Shown piece after piece: positions 1 through 11,699 of a stretch of 64,000 bases of DNA. The translations under genes and the position numbers were made by a program. The stretch comes from Cheilinus undulatus. Taxonomy: Eukaryota > Chordata > Actinopteri > Labriformes > Labridae. A model generated the notes under the pieces. That model had not been told where the DNA came from and made no database searches. It was given only the letters and a program-made list of their open reading frames with translations. How positions within the stretch are numbered: position 1 is the first letter of the stretch; every line of letters begins with the position of its first letter. The DNA is taken from positions 24,758,769 to 24,822,768 of the forward strand of contig NC_054872.1 of NCBI RefSeq assembly GCF_018320785.1, written 5' to 3'.

Positions 1-1878
1 TTGTGCCATATTCCTTCAATTCCATAATGAACTCCAGGTGATGTTCAGTGGCATGGAAAATTTTTGGATCGATCCCCTGACCTTTTCTCTGAGTTGCTTG
101 GACTGTTCTTTTGGTTTCATAGTGCAATGGCAGCCAGGAATACTGGTCAACCAGTAACTACACCTTCCAAACATAAGTATCCTTGTACTACAATCACTTG
201 AGAGACAATCACTGCACTCAGGTGATTCTTATTTCGGTAACTGTGAGATTACTAGCACCAGTTGGCAGGATCTCTGTTGAATTAGGTCAGTCACTTTAAA
301 GGGGTGAATATTTAGTCACTTAATTGACCTTACATAATTTTGTTTAATTGACATTACTCTGTAGAAATCATGAAAGATGTTTTGTCTTAATTTCTTTTGT
401 CAGAAAAAGCCTAATTAAAAAGGTAAAACATCCATCCGATGTACCAGATTTTTAAAAATTTGGAAAACCATAACAAGCATAACATCAGACTAAGCAGTTC
501 AGTCAAGGTTCAGTTAAAACAGAATGCATTAAAACTTTACAAAAGCTATAAAAATGTTAAACGAGGCATCTGTGATACCGAGAAGCTGAACATTTGGAAT
601 GTAGTTTTTGCCGTGTTTTTGAGATAATATTTATCTACCAATCAAATAAACTTCCAATCATAAACATTTTATAAACAGTCAACTTCCCGCCCTACTTTCA
701 GAGGTGACTGTCCTGTAGCCAGACAAGTAAGAGAAACACTTGAGCGGATGGAGCAGTCAGATGGAAGCGTCACTTACTTTCCGTATAGCATGTGTGTTTT
801 GATTTTGAGTCCTAATATAATTTCCTTCTTTCCTTAAATAAAAGACACCAGAGGACAGGACAGTGTGGGAAAAAAGGTGGGACCTTTTTATAGCATCTCG
901 AGGTGTCAACCAGGGGAAATCATCTGAGCTCTGTCAGGAAAGAAACGTGTGTCAGCTCAGGACGGTGCAGGAAGCTGCTTGAGCTGACGTACGTGTTTGT
1001 GTGGAAATGACTTACAGAGGAGTTACTGTGTTTGCAGGCTTGGAAAGGACTCAAGAAGGAGGCGCGTGATAAACAAAAGCTTACAAGAAACGACAGTCAG
1101 AAGGCCACAAGGCTTTCTTCAGAATAAATTGTTATGTATAAATTACTGATAAAGTGTGAAGCTCTAGTTTCACTTTGTGCTTTTTGTACAGCCTCTCAGC
1201 GAAAAGCGAAGCAGAGTGTGATTGCAAAAGGTGCACAGCTTTGGAGGATACAACCATTTCCTCTCTTCTCTTGGCTGCATCCTGTCACAAGGTGCATCTT
1301 TGCGCTTTTGCTGGCACTGTTGTGTTTGTGTGTGAATTCTTCAGTCCAGATTTACACTGACGGGAACAAGGGAAGACATCTGGATGTGGACACTGACAGC
1401 ATCTATTAATAACCCTCACAACAGGGCCAGAGTGACATCATCACAGGGCTGTTACAGTGATTTGTGCAGGAAGACAAACAGACATGAATAGGATCAAAGA
1501 GAAAAGTGCACAAAGGTGATCAAGGACAAAAGTTGCAGTGGTTTACCTTGGTTTTTATCTGCATGGCCTCTTTGTCAAATTCTTGTACACAAGCATTTTC
1601 TCAAAATCTCTGCTGTCCTTTTTAGCTAAAATTATCAAATGTTTCAACAGGAAAGAGTATGTTGATTGAATCAAGTGTGTCAGATGACATGACAGTTCTA
1701 TTTCCTGTCCAAAATATGATATGAACTTGAATCTGTAGAAAACTTCTCTTAAAGCTGTATGATTTTGCAAAAAATAATACAAGTTTCACTGACCTTGTTT
1801 TGATGGCCTTATCTTGGGGAACGTTCTGCATAACCATGTCTAATCTATCATTTCTTTTACATTCTGACCCTTCGCCAG
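1..1878 (+). other. kcnn4: Upstream intron of kcnn4 (incomplete)
   Basis: The first recognisable kcnn4 exon begins at 1879 after a TTCGCCAG acceptor, and it encodes the calmodulin-binding region that follows the channel core. This stretch is therefore inferred to be intron, with the membrane-spanning exons lying before the window. Apart from a dispersed repeat fragment near 185-335 I see no exon here. Short open frames such as 1134-1409 lack domain character and flanking splice signals that would fit the channel. Confidence 0.6.
185..335 (-). repeat. Dispersed repeat fragment (family A)
   Basis: Read on the minus strand, this segment contains the phrase AATATTCACCCCTTTAAAG followed by a CTGACCTAATTCAACAGAG-like stretch. 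The same phrase occurs on the plus strand at about 2895-3110 and 28640-28700. It looks like the end of a DNA transposon or MITE; the family is not identified. Confidence 0.6.
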
Positions 1879-4800
1879 ATCCGCCATGCTGCTGCTAATG
1901 TGCTAAGGGAATGCTGGCTGTTGCACCGCTCAAACCTAACAATAGGCAACCGCGGCGAGCACCGAAGACACCAGAGGGGCCTACTGGAGGCCATCAGAGT
2001 GTGAGTTACTGTCACACAAAAACAAAACTGTCATGCAGAGCCTGTGTGTGGGATGTACAGTGGTTTAGTTAGTGTGTGTTTTAGCGGTCATTAATCTTGA
2101 GTCAACAGGTTTGACCACAGTTTAAGATAGCAAATTAGGTTGTTTTGGCTCTTTAGTACAGACAGGGTGTGTTTGAAGAAGGGTCTGCCCTTTTGTCATA
2201 CAAAATCCAGGCCATGTCTTTATGACAGGCTCATTAAATTACATTTTTTATTTCTTTAGAAGGGGCAAAATACACATAAGATTGTTACAGGATTAACAAA
2301 TAGATGGCAACACAATGAAATCTTTCAACAAACAGAAAAAAGACAGATGCAGTGACCTTGACAAGAATGAAAGACATAAGATTTAAAAAATGCATAGGGT
2401 CCTCAGTAATTCACTTATCTCCAGAATGGAAAGGATTTTTTTAAATATGAGGGATAAAGACAATCAAGGGTTAATATTATCCCACTGTTCACTGGAACTA
2501 ATTGCTTTCCATTTTAAAGCAACTTTATGTAGAAATTTGGTTCTGTATGTTTTGGCATCCACCCATGGTCTCTGAGTGTAACTGCAATGGTGTAAAACAC
2601 ACAGGGCTGTTACCCTACCCCATATAGACAACATGCATGGAGTGGGGAAACCATGTGGGTTGACATGGTACAGTAATTTTAAAAGATTTTGTGGAAACAT
2701 GACTCTGCCAGCCAGCCTGTTTACAGACTGCTTTTCGTGTAGAGTAAATGTGTGTCATATTCGTGATCAATATAACGTGGCTGTTGTATTAAAAAATATA
2801 GAAAACCCTCTTTAATGTCAAAGAAGAGAAAACAGATTTCTACAAGGTATTGTCAGTGAAACAAAAAAATATGTAAGGTAAAATAAGTAATTGCATAAAT
2901 ATTCACCTCCTTTAAAGTGACTGATCTAATTCAACAGAGGCCCAGCCAACTGGTGGTAGTTGTCTCACAGTTAGTGAAATGGGGATCACCTGAGTGCAGT
3001 GAATGTGCCTCAAGTGATTGTAGTATAAAGACACCTGTGTCTGGAAGGTCCAGTCACTAGTTATTCAGTATTCCTGGTTACCATTACACCATGAAGACAA
3101 AAGAACACTGTGGACAGGCCAGGGGCACATATTATTCCTAGAAATGCCTAGAAAGTGTACTTTTGCTTTATATGTGACGTTTAAGGTTTGTGGTGATGCT
3201 TTTTTCCCAAAAGGAAATAACTTTTTATGACCAAAATAGTTCTTAATTCTGCTTCCAGTATAAAAACTTTAACCAACAGAAGGATTCAAGATATTTAAAT
3301 GGCTGGCTTTTGCCAGTTTCGGGTATTAGTCCACAAACTGGTCATATATGGACAACAGAAACACAAATGCTTTTTGTCTTCCCATTCCTCACAACAAAAT
3401 CTACATAATGGTGATTGTTAAATTTTGGAAATAGTGATTTCATATAAAATCCACGGCTGGACAATTCTGAAGTAGGAATTGATTGTTGTGTGATAAATTG
3501 CTTCCTGAATATATTTTCTGGATACCAAAATGTGCCAGATGGGACAGACTTTGTGGGAATGCAGGCCTCGCTCAGGAGATTATATCAGTAAAAGACCTAA
3601 TTTCTTTTTATTATTGAGAGACAATTTTGACTGTTTTTAAGACATGCATAGAATTGTTTTTTGTAAATTACCTTTTTATTTATACTCTTTAATGATATAC
3701 AGTATCATGCACATAATCTCTTAAAATCCTGTTTTAAATAAGTAAACTGTTACAATAAAAAGATTTTTCATCTGCTCTTCATTAAGTTTTGCCTCTTGTT
3801 ATTGTGCCTGAGCTCTTCTTCTAAGAACAAGTGCTGTGCACCAGAAAGGAAGTCCAGAAGTGTGACTGTTTGGTTCATTATCCTGACAACAGGATCCTGC
3901 ATGTGTGTGAGTGTGTGTTAGGCTCGGTAGAAGGGTTGTACTTCCTGCTTACACCGGGCATAACCACTAAAAATAAACACACTGTGGAAAGTAGGCGCAG
4001 GAGGAACCTCCACACTCTGTGATTAAGAGTAGTCCATTCATTTAATATCTTTAGAGAGTGGCTGCTGTATTGTAGAGATGGTAGCTATAATATTATTCAT
4101 TTTAAACTTTTGTTGTGGTGCTCTTATTAGAGCATAATCAGTATGAGTTTGCATTGTCTTGCCTCTTTTGAAAAGAAATAATCTTGCTATAATCACCCTA
4201 TGCCTGTGGAAAACATTTTGATAAATGTTATTAAAATGAAAATGTGTTTGAAAGTCTTCCAAATGTCTGAGATCTGCCCTATCTTTTTTCATGCACAGAT
4301 TTCGACATTTACGCCTCAAGCAGAGAAAATTGAGAGATTACGTCAGTGAGATGGTTGACCTCCCGAAGGTAAAATGACAACTGTCACTTTAGCTCAATAA
4401 CAGTTGAAGATGATGACAAAGAACTTCCTAATACACACACAGCATTTACAAAACACTTTACAGTAGGCTTTTTATTGTTTAAGAAGCTAGTTTGAAAAGT
4501 TTAATAAAGTTTTGGGGTACTTTTAGTAATGGTTAGCCAGGTTGAATAATACAGTACTGTGCAGAACTTTTAGGCATTTTCGAGCCAAAAATTAGCTAAA
4601 CTGACAGACACACTGACACTTTATTAATCCCGAGGGAAATTAAAGGTATCCAGTAGCAGCTTACCTACATACCAAAAGTTAAATGGAAAAAATAAAATCA
4701 GAAAAATTGAAGGCCTTAGCAGATGAACACAAATCAGCCTATATAATTTACATTCAAAACACATTTTAGCTTGTGCAAGAACAAAAACTGTGCAAAAAGT

Positions 4801-7800
4801 AAGCAGTGTTTTATAGAGAAAAAATAAGATTTGAATATGTATACACTCTTGTCAGTATTTCTTATGTATATACAAGTCTGTGCATTGATAGTTTAGTTGC
4901 AAGATGTGCAAAGGGTGCAAAAATTCTGACTAGACATGATCAGAAATATAAAATGCAAGGATGTGGGCTGATTTACATGAGGTAGATGAAGATAGTTTAC
5001 TAGTGCAAGTGTGCAAATGAGGTGAGGCATTTTACCACAGAGCCTTCTTACAGTATTTGAGCTACAGTTAATAAATACATTACTTAAATCATTTGAATAT
5101 TGTAAATAGATTAAATAAGTATTAGTGCAGTTAAAAGAAGAAACAGCAGTGATTTATGTTACCGTTAATAAACTTAATACAAAAAGTAAGGCCATTTATG
5201 TTTGGCACGTTATTTCTTTGTTTTATCAGTGCTTCTTGGTAATAAATCTTATACCGTTGGAAAGCCTGTTTATTACCCTTTAAATGATGCCACATTTGTA
5301 AGGATCATGCATTTGTGGGATGAGAAGCAGAGCTGAGTATTTAGGTTGCCCCCATGAAAATGTGCCACATCTTCTCTGCCAATGCCAAACAGCTGATTCT
5401 GCCATTGACTCTTGTTTGTTGGTGGTGGATTGGATGACTGAAGTTTGAAGAAACAAGACATATCGACAATTTAACAATTTATTCATTTAACAAACAGGAG
5501 CCTCAGTAGCGTGTGGTAAAACCATACACAGCCACAACAGCCTGGCACCTCCTCCTCATGCTGATCACCAGCCTGGTCACACACTGCTGTGGGATGGCAT
5601 CCCATTCTTCAGGTCAGGACTGCTGGCAGGCCATTCCATCCTCTCCACTCCCGAATTCTGGAGGTAGTCTCTGATAAACCCCGCTCTGTGGGGGCGAGTG
5701 TTGTCATCTTGGAGGATAGAGTTCTTGCTGACAGGGTGAGAAAAAAGTATTCTTGGGGTGTTGTCTTCTTGGGACGCCCACTTTGCGGCCTGTCTCTGAC
5801 ATTCCCCGTTATATGGAATTTGGCCTTCAGTTTGGAGATGGTACTAGGGTTCACTCCAAACAATGCCGCAACTTGGTTTTGCGGAACACCAGCTTGAAGT
5901 TGCCCAACCAACAGGCCCTATCCAGATCAGTCAAATGTGGCATGCCGATTCTTGAAGCAGACATCTACTGACCACTGTAGCAGGGCCCATGCTCACAGGT
6001 ACTGCCAATCAGGCACCTGATTGGCAGCACCTGGGGGTACCAGAAGCTCAAACAAAGAGTCAATAGCAACAGCAAGATAAGCTGTTTCACATTGGCAGAG
6101 AAGATTTGGCACATTTTTCATGGCCGCAACCCACATACTCAGTTCTGCTGTTCATCCCACAAATGCATGATACTTACAAATGTGGCATCATTTAAAAGGA
6201 TAATAAACAGGCTTTCCAACGGTATAAGATTTATTACCAAGAAGCATTGTTACAACAAAGAAATAATGTACCAAACACAAATTGCCTTACTTTTTGTTTT
6301 AAGTTCAGAGGTTTAGAAGTTAGGCATTTTACCCAAGTGATTTAAGTTAAAGTAAGTAGATTACTGAGGCTGAAGTAAGACATGCAATGGCTTGAAAGTC
6401 TAACCTTGCAAAGCAGATGGATCCGCCTGTTTCCATGTTTCTCACTAGCCAAACCATCTCGCAAAGCTCCCGTCTGAACAGTTTGGGCTAGAAAGGTGAC
6501 AGGACGAATCAGCATCGAGGGGCAGTACTTTCGGGTGCGGCAGAGTCGTGACGTAAGAAAGCAGCGAGAAAGGGCCAGTGCTTCTGTGGCAGAAGAGATT
6601 AGCGTGGATGCTGCTAAAGTGTCCGTTTTATCAGAACTTGATGTAATTTCTTTGTTAGAAGAAGAACCAAGAACAGCAGTGAGTTGTTTTCTTTTCAAAA
6701 ACAACAAAAGTTGTGTACTGATATGTCTATAGTCGACATGGTTCACATTATTCAGTTCTGTATGGAGTTTATTCCTTGGTAGCAAACGCTGTCTATCTGA
6801 GGTTTTCCAGATGGATGAGTTTCACACATCCATCTGGCATGTCAGGTTACTATAATGTACCATCAGGCCAGACTTCAGTGTTGGAAAAAAAACAAAATCT
6901 ATCCTTTTTTTTTTTTTTTTTTTTTTTTTAAAGAAGCATTAATCTTTGATCTGGGATACAGTGGAAGTTTTCTTTGAATGCCCCAAAACCGCACCCACTT
7001 GTGGGAAAGACTCACCTACTGTTTAAAACTTTTACTATGTGACTATGAAGGGTTCATGTGGCTGCTCTATTGGACCTGTCCAGCCATACATTCTTAAGCC
7101 ACTTGAACCAGAATCAGACTCTAAAGTTACCTAAAAACACTGATTTCAGTATTTATAGGGATTCTTACTACTATAATTGGCAGTGTGTCTGTCTTTGTTG
7201 ATTTGCACACCACACCGTTGTTCCAATTGTCCTTGATACCTCTCAGAAGATTTCTTGGGTGTACTGGTTCTTAACTGGTGCCAATGTAAAATGCCAATAT
7301 ACTTTCTGGCGCAGCAGAGTCGTGACGTAAGCGAGCAGTGAGAAGAGGCCAGTGCATCTATGGTGGAAGAGATTAGCATGGATACTGCTAAAGCGCCAGT
7401 TTAATCAGAACTTGATGAAATTTCTTCATTGAAAGAAGAACAAAGAAAAGCAGTGGGTTGTTTTCTTTTCAGAAACGACGAAAGTCATGTACTGACATGT
7501 CTATAGTCGCCATGGTTCGCATTATGCAGTTCTGTATGGAGTTTATTCCTCGGCGCATACGCACCTCGGTAGCAGCGACATCATGTGTTTTGTTGCTCTG
7601 ATTGGCCCGTAAAGATGTGACAGACCAAACGTTCATCCAATCACCCTCTGTGTTTTTTTTCAAAGGCTATGTCTTTTCCCAAACGCTGTCTATCAAAGGT
7701 AAAAACAAATCCATCTGGCGTGTCAGGTTATTGAAAGTCTGCATAAGGGCGCAGTCAGTCTGTTAAAAAATGGCAAAGCCCACACCTTATGGGCTGAAAA

Positions 7801-8957
7801 GGGGGTTGAAAAAGGGGGTGAGTAAGCATGGCCTAGGGCCTTGGTTCCTAACCTGCAGTCTGAGACCCTCTTTGGGGGATGCTAGAGATTTCAGGGGGGC
7901 ATGAGGGCCTGTCTGCTCTTAAGTTATTGAAATTAGGTTCACTCAGGCTATCTAAAATCATGGCAAATTCCATATGAATGGTTTACACAAAGGTCTTTTG
8001 GTATAGCTATAGCAATTGCGTTTTGGCCTATTTTGTTTGACTTTAAACAATGAAAACAATTCAAATTGATTTTTATTTTTGACAGCAATAAGTCACTTTT
8101 TTTTGTGTGGGTCCTGGGAGCCGCAGCTCTACTTACACATTTAAATGGGGGGCTCAGTGGAAAAAAGATTGAAACCCACTGGTCTAGGGTATTTGCTATT
8201 CTTATAGATGAAATGGACAAGATCAGCAAGACCAGTGTATAGCTTTGTCCCTTGTGGGCACTGAAATCAGTACAGACCAAAAGGAGCTTCATGGGAGCTT
8301 TAAGATCAATACTTGCATATATATTTACAGTACATATATAAAGAAATAAGCCCTTCATTATTCAGGCTGACTTCAGACTTGGTAGGACGTCAAAGTAGAA
8401 CATGCTGTGTGAAATTAAATATCTGACCAGTCATCTCAATTCAGTGCAACTGTTTCAAGAAAATTACAAGTTGCAGAGAGATAAAAAGCAGCAAAACACT
8501 GCAGAAGTTGGCAATTATGATGTGCTTTTCAGAGTCTCTCCCAGTGAGTTGGCTTGAAACATCACACACACACAATAAAACAATCTGTCTGTGAGTCAGT
8601 CCGTCAGTGAGAGACAGATTTTCCAAGTCTTTCCTATGAATCTGCAGCATCAACTTAAAATGTGTCTGCAGTAATTCCAGTAACACTAGACAGGTTTATG
8701 GCTGTATTTGGTCAGCCTTTCAGGGTTTTTTTTCCTTTGTTGTTTCAATAATCTTTCTATCTGCATTGCTCGTCTGTTTCCAACAGATGCAGATGATCAT
8801 GTGTGACCTCAGTGCCAATTGGAATAACTCTTATCGGGAGCTGGAGCAGCGGATCCTCTCTATGGAGCAGAAGTTGGACGAGTTGAGTCGCTGCTTCCAG
8901 CAAACCTCTGAGCTGCTGTTTCATGTCCTACGTCACCGCAACCCTGAGATCAGGTAA
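1879..8957 (+). CDS. kcnn4: Intermediate-conductance Ca2+-activated K+ channel (KCa3.1), C-terminal part
   Basis: Three joined exons, 1879-2000, 4299-4368 and 8787-8957, encode the last 120 residues of an SK/IK channel. Donors are GTGAGT and GTAAAA, all acceptors end in AG, and the phases agree. Exon 1 gives IRHAAANVLREC, matching the start of the calmodulin-binding domain. Exon 2 gives FRHLRLKQRKLRD and MVDLPK, the KCNN4-type continuation, and exon 3 begins MQMIMCDL and forms a heptad-rich coiled coil before the stop at 8955-8957. In this family constitutively bound calmodulin opens a potassium channel at the plasma membrane when calcium rises, and the coiled coil helps tetramer assembly. 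The wording fits KCNN4 better than KCNN1-3, for example FRHLRLKQRKL against the SK-type motif. Pore and membrane segments lie outside the window. The residue that is the regulatory histidine in human KCNN4 (His358) is Gln here (codon 4321-4323). Family assignment is secure; paralogue choice is likely. Confidence 0.85.
2895..3110 (+). repeat. Dispersed repeat fragment (family A)
   Basis: This begins with AATATTCACCTCCTTTAAAG and runs through a segment on expression-neutral intron sequence to TACACCATGAAGACAAAAGA. It is related in inverted orientation to 1-335, and its tail matches 37610-37655. It lies inside a kcnn4 intron. Confidence 0.6.
4553..4630 (+). repeat. Dispersed repeat end (family X)
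   Basis: The phrase ACAGTACTGTGCAGAACTTT recurs at 47408, and a related segment starts near 12665. This is a short, truncated copy in a kcnn4 intron, probably one terminus of a DNA transposon-derived element. Confidence 0.5.
5171..6305 (-). mobile_element. Tc1/mariner-type element with long terminal inverted repeats, internally deleted
   Basis: The two ends are inverted copies of each other for about 225 bases: the left end reads AACTTAATACAAAAAGTAAGG and the right end is its near-perfect complement, with a TA to the left. Between them a minus-strand frame (5609-5911) encodes a transposase N-terminus with a helix-turn-helix (VNPSTISKLKAKFH) and a GRPKK motif. It then jumps to the later LAPTERGLSETTSRI region, so the catalytic core is mostly missing. 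The GRPKK hook and HTH are typical of Tc1/Tc3 transposases. A longer copy lies at 17287-19329. It is inactive and sits inside a kcnn4 intron. Confidence 0.8.
6495..6785 (+). repeat. Degenerate repeat, copy 1 of 2 (possible helicase-like transposon remnant)
   Basis: This stretch matches 7300-7565 over about 260 bases, sharing GCAGAGTCGTGACGTAAG, AGAGATTAGC, ATCAGAACTTGATG and GTATGGAGTTTATTCC. One frame reads SELDVISLLEEE. The other copy reads SLKEEQRKAVGCFLF, which resembles the Q-motif region of RecQ-like helicases carried by some fish repeats. That resemblance is weak, and no Walker motif survives. Confidence 0.5.
6905..6929 (+). repeat. Poly(T) run
   Basis: About 25 consecutive T, inside a kcnn4 intron. 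It could be the tail of a minus-strand retroposon, but no body can be recognised next to it. Confidence 0.8.
7300..7565 (+). repeat. Degenerate repeat, copy 2 of 2
   Basis: This is the partner of 6495-6785 in the same orientation, about 800 bases downstream. It has several substitutions and an in-frame stop, so it is not a functional gene. The pair could be two insertions or a local duplication. Confidence 0.5.
7720..7838 (+). repeat. Family X repeat, broken by a hAT-type MITE
   Basis: Words such as CCACACCTTATGGGC and GTAAGCATGGCCTAGGG match 47590-47655 in the longer family X copy. The match stops at 7838 and resumes after 8181, because another element has inserted. Confidence 0.55.
7839..8181. 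mobile_element. Small hAT-type MITE inserted in a family X repeat
   Basis: The element begins CCTTGGTTCCTAACC and ends AAACCCACTG, weak inverted ends of the CAGTGGTTCTCAAC type also seen at 24569 and 37486. It is flanked by the 8-base duplication GCCTAGGG / GTCTAGGG. The uninterrupted target, GCATGGCCTAGGGTACAG, is present at about 47634. The 8-base duplication is characteristic of hAT elements. Confidence 0.65.
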
Positions 8958-9660
8958 ACAGCAAGGCTTAGAACAACACCGTGCAGGATGTGGTAGAGCG
9001 TGGCTGCTGCGAAAAATAATCTATTCTTCCTTGATTTTTTTTTTTACAGGTGACATGGCTTCATACACTTTTAACAGAGACAAATACTTGTCTTTGGTGT
9101 TTTCATCTATAAGGGAGAAGGCAAATGCTCTCCACCCAGCGCTGCTCCAGACTGTTAACATGCTGAACCACTTGGAGGACTGGCATACCTACTAAAGATC
9201 TCATCTTCTGGCCCTGTGCTGACTGCACTGCACAATGACTCATAGCTGTAAAACTATACAGACAAAGTAAGCCCTCCAGTCTTCTTCTCAGTGGGAGGAT
9301 CACAATGCATCTTGTTCGATTTGTGAGGGTGAACAAAGAAGTGAATTAATCTCAAACCAGGACTGTGGAGATTCTTATTTTAAATGCTATGTGTAAGGTT
9401 TCATTGATGGATTCCTTCACTGCCCTATTCCTGTGGAATAAGATGCATATTATTAACTTGTTAATTTTATTTTTCATCTTTCACAATATTTTACAGTGTT
9501 AATCAAATCAATGTTATGTATGGAGATCTAAAGGGGACATAGGCAGGAAAGAAAACGTTTCAGGTGCACACAGAAAACTATGTGGCAAATATTAGAAAGA
9601 GGTTATTGCACAGTATTATTTTCATTTAAAAAAATATGACAATAAATGTCAGCAACCTTT
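8958..9660 (+). other. kcnn4: kcnn4 3' untranslated region
   Basis: Sequence after the stop, with AATAAA at 9641-9646. It holds a possible 3' UTR intron from 8954 to 9049 (donor AGGTAAAC, acceptor after a T-rich tract). An open frame after 9050 ends at 9195 but would follow a TGA, so it is read as untranslated. Confidence 0.6.
9641..9646 (+). terminator. kcnn4: Polyadenylation signal of kcnn4
   Basis: A canonical AATAAA about 690 bases after the stop, and the first such hexamer downstream in the right orientation. The cleavage site cannot be placed from sequence. Confidence 0.55.
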
Positions 9661-10319
9661 TACCCAGGGTGAGAGTGAATGATGCCGGGCCAACAAGAGT
9701 TTTTTTTTTTTCTGAATAAGTACATGTTTAGGATCTGTTTATGTGAAAAGGTGAGACTATGATGTTAGTCGTGGGCTGCATGATATTCAATATCTGTTAT
9801 TTTTGCCGAACTGTGCACTTAAATCATCTGCATAGGCTGGCTACAAACTAGATGATCAGAGGTACATGGCAATTCAAAGCTTGTTACAACTGATTATATG
9901 TCAATGTTATTATTTTACTAGTCCAGATGGAGTCAGAGTCTCCCTGATTCAAAATCATGAATAAAACATGTCTGATGTATTTGATTCCAGGTTTAGCTGC
10001 CTTTGACAGAATACCTGCAATAGCCCAAGACAGTCTTGCTGCAGACCATTCATCTCTGACAGCCACTCTCACAGATCATTCATCTGAGACACTGTATATC
10101 TAAGAATAGAAATTCATGCTAAAACTTTAGAAATAAAATTAAACATCCTTTTAGGGTTTAGGGTTAAGTTAGGGGTTAGCATTTTTTAAAACCTGACCTG
10201 CAAAACATAATTACATTATCTTTGATAAAGCCGAGATTACAATCTGCTACAGGAAAAAGGCTCATCCTCCATGAAAACATACTAACCCAGCAAGAGTAGC
10301 TCATATTGCTGCGTAAGTT

Positions 10320-10998
10320 AGAAAGATAATGGAGCTACTTAGCTAACCTAGCTAAAGCTAAGCTCACAAAGCAGCTATGTAAGCGATGTAGATGATGTAT
10401 CTACGTAGATACATTAGCTTTAGTTACATTTGCTGAAGCTCATGGTGCTAAAGTTACCTTAACTCTAGATGATGGTGCTATGTAGCTAAAATGGCTACTT
10501 GGTTAAGATAGCTAGCTAGTGTAGTTAAAGCTAGGTACACAAATCAGCTATCTAAGCTACATAGACACGTTATCTACGTAGCTACGTTAGCTGTAATTTC
10601 ATTTGCTAAAGCTCACAATGCTAAAGCTTATTTAGCTCTAAATAACAGAGTAGCATAGCTAAGATAGTTACAAAACTAAAGCTAAGCTTACAAGGCAGCC
10701 TTTAAAGCTAAGTAGATACGTTATCTATGTAGCTAAATTAGCTTTAATTACATATGCTTGAGCTCACACTGCTAAAATTAACTTAGCTCTAGATAACGGA
10801 GCTACGTAGCCCAGATGCTACATTGCAAACATAGCTAAAGCTAAGCTCACAAAGCAGCTATGTAGATCTGATATCTACAAAGCTATGTTAGCTTTAGCTA
10901 TATTTGCAAAAGTTCACTTTAATAAAGCTAACTTAGCTACATTGGCTTATGTAGAAACGTTAATTACGTAGCTAGCATAGCTATGCTAGCTTTACAAA
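10320..10998. repeat. GCTA-rich satellite-like block
   Basis: Variants of TAGCTAAAGCTAAGCTCACA, GATACGTTATCTACGTAGCT and TTAGCTTTAGTTACATTTGC recur roughly every 140-180 bases, four or five times. The block is dominated by the self-complementary words AGCT, GCTAGC and TACGTA, and it ends in a 22-base perfect palindrome centred at 10980/10981. No coding potential. A diverged inverted relative lies around 43930-45720. Confidence 0.85.
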
Positions 10999-11699
10999 GT
11001 TACAGCTAGCCACCATTCATGTAACCACCTCTGAAAGGTGTCAATACACAATTTAATCTTGGATTAGACTGATCTTTTTCTCTTTTTAATTTATGAAATG
11101 TTACATTGTCTTTAATGTTTGCAATGTGGTTACTGGTTATTTGATTATGATAAGAATTTTGTATTAAAAAGGAAATCTTACACTGGAAATATATTGTACC
11201 AGCAAAATTTGGCACTTCCTTTCTGAGATATACGTCTCAGATGAGCGGCCTGTACGAGTCACCATCACAGATGAACAGTCTGCATCCAGACCCCTCTAAC
11301 CACAGCCAATAAGAGCGAGTAGAGCAGATGCCAACCTGAATACCTTTGTTCAGTAAATGACGTTGATAGTCTTTCATATTTGTTTTCCTCCTGAAGTAAC
11401 ATTTGACTGCGTGGGTTTCTGTGAGGTTCTGTGTTTGTAGAATCACCACTGTGAAGTCATAATTACTTTACTGTTTAAAATCTGGCCTTATGTCTGCAAT
11501 CTCCCATGCTTCCTTAATTTGTTAAGATACTTCCATACTCGCCCAGCGAGAGGAGAGGAGAGGTATGTGTGTGTCACCAAGCAGAGAACAGGAGCTGTTT
11601 TATGCAGACGAAATAAAACCAAACAAAGAGCACCAACCAACATGATAACAAGCATTAATGAGCTAGCAGTAGCATGGCTTAGCAGTCACAAAGGTCTGT

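Noticed and set aside
1134-1409. 91-codon open frame with a hydrophobic segment
   Set aside because: No splice sites, homology or neighbouring exons support it; it is likely chance within an intron.
5609-5911. Host DNA-binding protein
   Set aside because: The helix-turn-helix and flanking inverted repeats show it is a transposase fragment.
9050-9195. Extra C-terminal kcnn4 exon ending HLEDWHTY
   Set aside because: Joining it to the previous exon makes TGA the next codon, so it would be untranslated.
10140-10175. Telomere-like TTAGGGTTTAGGGTTA run
   Set aside because: It is only about two or three units and belongs to the dispersed GCTA repeat, since an inverted relative is at about 45550.
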